From: Acheta domesticus
Taxonomy: Eukaryota > Arthropoda > Insecta > Orthoptera > Gryllidae
Direction of reading: 5' to 3'
DNA length: 64,000 bases
NCBI GenBank assembly: GCA_031308135.1
Contig: JAHLJT010009419.1
Location: 182,048,856 to 182,112,855 of the forward strand
Shown: piece by piece, positions 58,841 through 64,000 of the stretch
How positions within the stretch are numbered: the first letter of the stretch is position 1
How the letters are laid out: each line of letters starts with the position of its first letter
Program-made: the position numbers and the translations under genes
The notes under the pieces: generated by a model
What the model was told of the DNA's origin: nothing
Database searches by the model: none
The model's input: the letters and a program-made list of their open reading frames with translations, nothing else

Positions 58841-59731
58841 GGTTTAACTACATTACATAGTTATCTCCTTTATATATACAATTAAGACCACTTCATCTAA
58901 GTTTCAACCTTATATGTTCATGTTCATTTCTGTCTATACAGTTTTGGATTATGTTTTTACTTTGTGTATTAAAATTTTAGTATCTTTCTTAACTTAGAGC
59001 CTTTGTAATAAAAAGATAATAGTAAGTAATTTATTTTAGATGTGAAATTATGTTTGAATATGAAATTAAAATAGTAATAATACTTAGACGTTCTGAATTA
59101 AATTTTAATAAATTTTTCAACTAAATGCCATATGAATACACTAGATGTAAAACTATGTGTGTACAAAAAAATTAAAATAGTAATAATAAGTTTTTACTTG
59201 TGCATTAAAATTGTTAGTATTTGTCTCAACTTAATACCATTGTAATAAAAATTCTGGATGCAAATAATGTATGTAAATGAAATAATAAATTGTATTGTTA
59301 TAGTATATATAATATTTTTAAATGAATAGTCTTAGGATATAAATATTTAGAAATGTATTGTTTATCGATGTGTTGTTATATGTTCTTATCCGGTTCCTTC
59401 TTTTGTACGTCCCAATTTACTTGAATGAATACACTATTTTAATTTAATACACTCATGAATACACTATTTACTGAATACACTTTAATTTAATACACTCATG
59501 AATACACTATTTTAATTTACAATAACAATTGGTAAGGAAGTAAGAAAAGACAAAAAAAATCAAAACAAATAAGTAAATAACTAATCACATGTCATGTAAT
59601 TTTACCTAATTAAGCAAATGTTTTTCAAGTTCAGTTAATTATAGACCCTCACCAGAAGCAAGGTTTGCTTCACATAGTCATTGCAGAAAATTTTCTTCTC
59701 ATAGCCCAAAATTCTACCATTAGCAGTCAGT
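58841..59731. other. No gene seen
   Basis: Very AT-rich, with short local repeats such as GAATACACTATTTTAATTTA at about 59424-59520. Confidence 0.45.
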
Positions 59732-59739
59732 GTGTGTTG

Positions 59740-60771
59740 CAGTGGCGTAGCGTCAGGGGACGCTGAGATGCTGAGCATCCCCGTATATAAGAACCTTAAA
59801 TACTGTATTGATAATCTTACAAGTGGTCTGTTGAATGAAACACGTTTTGTATTAATTTTAAATTGATTTCCTATGATTGAATTCGGCGGGCTGTTGAAGC
59901 TGGCCTCTGATTGCTTGAAAGCTAAAATACTTCAGCGTCTGCCGCCAGATTGCGACGAGCAATGACGCATGAGCAGATGGCGAGGTTCCCCTCTCCCCTC
60001 TTCACCCCTGGCCCAGAGAAACCCGACTGCTTTACGCTAGCGTCTACTGCGGAAAGAAGCTCGTTTGTGCACGAGAGCGCAGCACACTTCAGGCGTTCAG
60101 TAAATTATCTTTCTCTCTCTCACTTGGGAGTCCCCGCTTGGTCATGGGTACAAACTGTAGAAATAGTGCCTGACTACTATTTCTTAATTAATATCCAAGA
60201 AATTGTATTATCTCTTAAATAGATTACATATTATTTAAGTCTGCAATGTATAAATTAACAAATGGTCTTATTGCCATTCGCGTATAAGAATTAAAGCTGA
60301 GCCATTGTATAATTTGCTTTCAAGACATCGGCAGTCCTGACTGCTGTGAGGATTTTGTGGGAAGCGCCTACACCGTCCTAAGCAATCGAGATCGTGGAAG
60401 TAGTCTCAGTGTATCTGCCTTGTGTTGCGTTCGCCTGTTAGATGAAGTAGTTGATAGTGACATTTTGTGTGTTATACTGCGATTTTTGTAGGAAGAGCTC
60501 TGAAGATAACTCAAATCCCATCTTCGCGATGGAATATGTCACGGCATTTCGCGTCTTTTCTCGGTCTTGCCGGTAGAAGTCGCATGATCGCAAGCACTGC
60601 TTCATACGGTCGCGATCGTGCGAAATCTAGCGGAACGACTGTGAATGATACGAAATGCCGTGACATATTCCATCGCGAAGATGGGATTTGAGTTATCTTG
60701 ATAGCTCTTCCTACAAAAATCGCAGTATATTGTTGAGCATCCCCAAACGTGTGAGTCACGCTACGCCACTG
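59740..60771. mobile_element. hAT-type non-autonomous element with 8-bp target duplication
   Basis: Starts CAGTGGCGTAGCGTCA and ends, on the opposite strand, CAGTGGCGTAGCGTGA. An exact 8-bp duplication GTGTGTTG flanks it (59732-59739 and 60772-60779), the hAT hallmark. GAGCATCCCC is also repeated inverted near both ends. No transposase is readable. The element contains a younger MITE at 60473-60729. Confidence 0.92.
60473..60729. mobile_element. Hairpin MITE nested in the hAT element
   Basis: The ends TATACTGCGATTTTTGTAGG are inverted copies of each other. The pairing continues through CTCAAATCCCATCTTCGCGA and ATGTCACGGCATTTCG, giving arms of about 85 bp around a loop of about 80 bp. TA flanks are present. 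It shares its terminus with the MITE at 35416-35592 but not its interior. Confidence 0.88.
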
Positions 60772-61209
60772 GTGTGTTGATGTGGTGAATGAGTCCTTAT
60801 GCACCTCACATCCCATGAGGAGTCCTACTGTAAAGAATATGTGGTAGATTATTTGTTTGTGTGAGTACCCTGCTGGTGATTGCAAGGTAAGGTAATCACA
60901 TATTAATTCCTTCTAAATTATTTTTAAAGATATAATGGTAGAGTTCATTAGTATCCAGGGGGCCGTCACGGGGTAGGGAAACCTTCACACCTCCCACCAC
61001 TTTCTCGTATAAACGCTGGTGGGGACGCCCGGGGACGCCTGACTGGGTCCGCCATATCCGGGCCCGGAAATTACGTACGACTACTGGGATCAACAGTACC
61101 CTCTAGCGACCATTTCTGACAACTACCGAAGAGAACGTAACTTCCTGTTTCTATGTTTTGAAATTTATGATCGTGGTGAACCGTTTCACGAAGAGTGGCC
61201 GAGAGTGGC

Positions 61210-61935
61210 TGTGCAAAACGAATGCCCTTTTGTGGATACCTTTGTTGAGAGGATCGGAGAGGATACCCTTTGTTTCTTCCCTGCCAAATGCCACGACAGA
61301 GGCGATGCCAAATCTGTTTGCTTTTCCCAGCGATGTTCAAAGGTAATTGTGTTTAACACGTGCTCGATATGTTAATCTTATATTTTTATAATATTATATT
61401 GTTCATGCTTTTATAATTATTATTATTAATATTATTAGTACGATAATTTTCACATTTTTATGAATGTATTTCTATTACCATCACTATATTTTATGTGGAA
61501 TAAATAGAAGACGATATTATTGATAATTTTTTAAATATAACTTCAGGTGTATTAAGGGGCTGAAGGCAATTGAGAGGATCGGAGAGGATACCCTTTTCTT
61601 CCCTGCAAAATGCCACGACAGAAGCAGTGTTGGTTGCCAAATTGCTGCAAGGCCAAATCTGTTTGCTTTCCCCAACGATGTTTGGAAGGTAATTGTGTTT
61701 AACACATGTGCTCGATATGTTAATCTTACATTTTTATGAAATTAAATTATATTGTTCATGCTTTTATCATTATTATTATTATTAGTAGTAGTAGTACGAT
61801 AGAAATACATTCATAAAAATGTGAAAATTATTACCATCACTATATTTTTTTGTGGAATAAATAGAAGATGATGATAATATTATTGATAATTTTTTTAATA
61901 TAACTTCAGGTGTATAAAGTAGCTGAAGGCAATTG
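61210..61935 (+). repeat. Tandem duplication carrying a THAP exon (two ~350-bp copies)
   Basis: Copy 1 (about 61210-61572) and copy 2 (about 61573-61935) share AGGATCGGAGAGGATACCC, ATGCCACGACAGA, GTAATTGTGTTTAACAC, GTGGAATAAATAGAAGA and AACTTCAGGTGTAT in order. Copy 1 lacks 24 bases inside the exon (copy 2 exon 61610-61688, copy 1 exon 61288-61342). The stretch 61446-61473 of copy 1 is exactly inverted at 61801-61828 in copy 2. Confidence 0.85.
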
Positions 61936-62135
61936 GCGTCCTGATGGCTTCCTGTTCATGGCGCACTGTAACTAGTGGTCGATATGTGTGCGTAGATCAT
62001 TTTACACCACACATGATTAGTGCCTCTAGGAGAGTGCTGTGTAACGCAGTACCAACTCTCTTTTCTGATGTATGTCCTGAGGTACCTGACAGGATGCTCA
62101 GGGCATTCTTGCAGAGTGTACCAGAGGAGAGAGGT
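61610..62135 (+). pseudogene. THAP zinc-finger domain pseudogene
   Basis: The first exon (61610-61688) reads MPRQKQCWLPNCCKAKSVCF, the start of a THAP domain with its first Cys pair. After an intron (GTAATT...TTCAG, 61689-61908) comes EGNWRPDGFLFM, then in another frame SGRYVCVDHFTPHMI and NAVPTLFSDVCPE. This gives the conserved W, the C-x2-H and the AVPTLF box of the C2CH THAP fold, which binds DNA in THAP proteins and P-element-type transposases. The exon phases do not match (a stop arises at the junction) and a frameshift lies near 61970, so it is not functional as seen. The 24-base gap in copy 1 removes the first Cys pair. Confidence 0.6.
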
Positions 62136-62229
62136 AAAGTATTCACTGTTTACAGTTATTGCACATTTGCTTTTAGGATGTTACGAGCACATTTTAATTT
62201 AACATTATTTTTTTGTCTCTAGTCTTTTC

Positions 62230-64000
62230 CTTTCATTCAAGTGAACAGAGCTTGCAAACTTTGGGTTTGGACTGGACCAGGCTGTCTTCAGGTATTGTGA
62301 AATCCACCAAACAATGGTGATTACATTCTTGTAATGGATGACATTACAATTTCTGAGCACAAAAATTGAATAAGCTGCTCAGAAATTCTGTGAAAAACAT
62401 TTGTTGCATCTTGTAAACATTACTTGAAGCAAGTACCATTAAAATTGTATTAAATTCAATGAAATTAGCAAAACATACTTTAAAGATGACAGAAAGAAGT
62501 AAAAAGTGACTTGGTAGTCAAAATCGATGAAAAATGCAAAAAAGGGCATATAAAAATGGGGTCATTTCCTTTTGTTATAACAAGAGCTGGGAAGTTAATG
62601 CAATTGCAAGTTTTTTGTCAATGGTCATATTTCCCTGAAATTGTAAAATGTGTGTTTCATGGCAAAATATTGGAAATAAAATAAGAAATTATTTGCATAT
62701 ACTGCATACCTTGTGTTTTCAGAGCTTTTTGGCATATAAATGAATGTTTTTTCATATTGTTCGACTTCTTCGCTAAAATAACACAAAACCATAAATTTCC
62801 AAGTAAAAAATTTGTATTAATACAAAGCATGAACTTTCCTGTTGCTTCAAATATGTTAGTACAATGAGTAGATACTTTGTTTTTAATTTGCATATTCCCT
62901 GTCTCTGGGTGGCAAAAATATGTAATCTTGTTAAATATCTTTTTATGACCAAACATTTTTGTGGCATATTTGTATGCATATTTCAGTGCTAAAAGCTTGC
63001 ATAAGCGTCCCAGTTCTAGTTATAACATAAAATGAATATCTATACTAAAAGGTACTGGTGTAAAGTGAAAAGATAAGGAATTACATTTCGTTCAAATCCA
63101 CCCTCTAGTAATTAGCCTACTGTTGATAGTGAACTCGGATACAGTGAATTCTCAGTTATAGTGAGCTTAAGTCGTTGGTCCTGTTTCATTTACATTACAA
63201 ATTAGCATAAGCAATCCCTTACTTTGTGAATGCCTGCACAGGAAAACAGTTGTTGAATGGCGCTGATGAACATAAACTAGTGTTATACAGAATAAACTTT
63301 GTATTATTGTTTGATAATTGTCCATCACGTTTAATAATTTAGATTTGTCATTTAAAAATGAAGAGAACTCAAGTTCTACAGCTGAAAGAATCTTTTATTT
63401 ATTTATTTTTAATGAGGTCCATTCACTAGCCAAATCAAACAAAAGAAACTATCCTCATTATCTTCATGTATTTTTGAAGTATTTTAAGTATTTCTTTTTT
63501 AAATACACCGATTTTATGTATTTAAATACTGCCCAGCCCTGTCTACATTTTATTTGCAATGTATTACATATTCTTTTAAAATTATTCATGAAAGATTAGA
63601 AAGACATTTAGTTCAAATGTACATGGTTAATCTAATTTATAGAACTTACAGAATTCACTGCACAAAATATTATTAAAGTTTGTCTCCAGTTTTCCCTCTC
63701 ATGTTGGATGGGTTTTTACCAGAACTAAGCAATATTAAAACAAAAGGCACTGATCCACATTGGAATGTTTGAAACAATGCTCGGTAACTCGCAGATTTTG
63801 TAAATGGTCAATTGTGTGAAAAAGATTAAAGAACTTGTTTTCAGCCACACAAATGTATAAAATTTGTTTACTGGCTAGCTACAGTATTTGTCCATCCTAG
63901 TTATGCAAGAGAAGCATTCGATTAAGACATTATTTTACTAAAAACTTTGGTGTGTATTGTAAGTCATAGTTGAACAGTATTAGTACATATTTATGTTAAT
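62230..64000. other. No gene recognised
   Basis: AT-rich sequence to the right edge with only short chance frames. No repeat ends or splice-supported coding segments were recognised. Confidence 0.4.

Overview
This is a eukaryotic, AT-rich, transposon-dense window. It is most likely from an insect: the one complete host gene, Tctp, encodes an insect-like 172-residue protein, and the non-LTR, Penelope, piggyBac, hAT and MITE content fits a large arthropod genome. A polyneopteran (cockroach, stick insect, locust type) is only a guess. There are no prokaryotic operons, rRNA genes or CRISPR arrays.

Host genes. (1) Minus strand, 1-769: the 5' part of an ANKRD39-type ankyrin-repeat gene, with three exons visible and the third running off the left edge. 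(2) Minus strand, from about 27.4 kb down to 1.2 kb: scattered exons of proteins resembling the GTP cyclohydrolase I feedback regulatory protein (GFRP/GCHFR). One pair of exons (20494-20671 and 1520-1623) joins in phase across an 18.9 kb intron full of transposons. Another exon lies at 27228-27452. Beside the 3' end sit an uninterrupted GFRP-like reading frame and a decayed tandem copy of it. (3) Plus strand, 31123-32427: a complete five-exon Tctp gene with a likely TOP tract upstream. A probable 3'UTR exon at about 46.4 kb would make its last intron about 14 kb and place a LINE and a piggyBac inside it.

Mobile elements, left to right: a 5'-truncated CR1/Jockey-group LINE (2.45-4.93 kb); a degraded Penelope-like element with reverse transcriptase and GIY-YIG parts and a hammerhead-like core (8.0-10.3 kb, minus); a hAT transposase fragment (11.1 kb); a decayed LINE copy (12.2 kb); a tRNA-headed SINE (12848-13385, minus); a full-length 5.8 kb I-clade LINE with RNase H and a perfect 10-bp target-site duplication (14273-20091, minus); a pogo/mariner-like element (21640-22652); a hairpin MITE (35416-35592); a foldback-like zone (37.6-41.2 kb) split by a LINE that keeps an 825-codon open frame; a complete piggyBac with two introns and two disabling lesions (42600-45455); a 397-bp MITE (48874-49270); a second SINE copy (49.8 kb); and a hAT MITE (59740-60771) that carries another hairpin MITE inside it.

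The right third is dominated by an unrecognised, non-coding, AT-rich repeat family (five copies in both orientations, one merging into a ~205-bp satellite array with higher-order structure at 55.3-58.8 kb). At 61.2-62.1 kb a THAP-domain pseudogene exon lies in a tandem duplication whose copies differ by an exact 28-bp inversion. The most informative observations are the LINE-SINE 3'-end match, the AT-rich family with its satellite, the foldback motif zone, the GFRP-like exon family and the micro-inversion.
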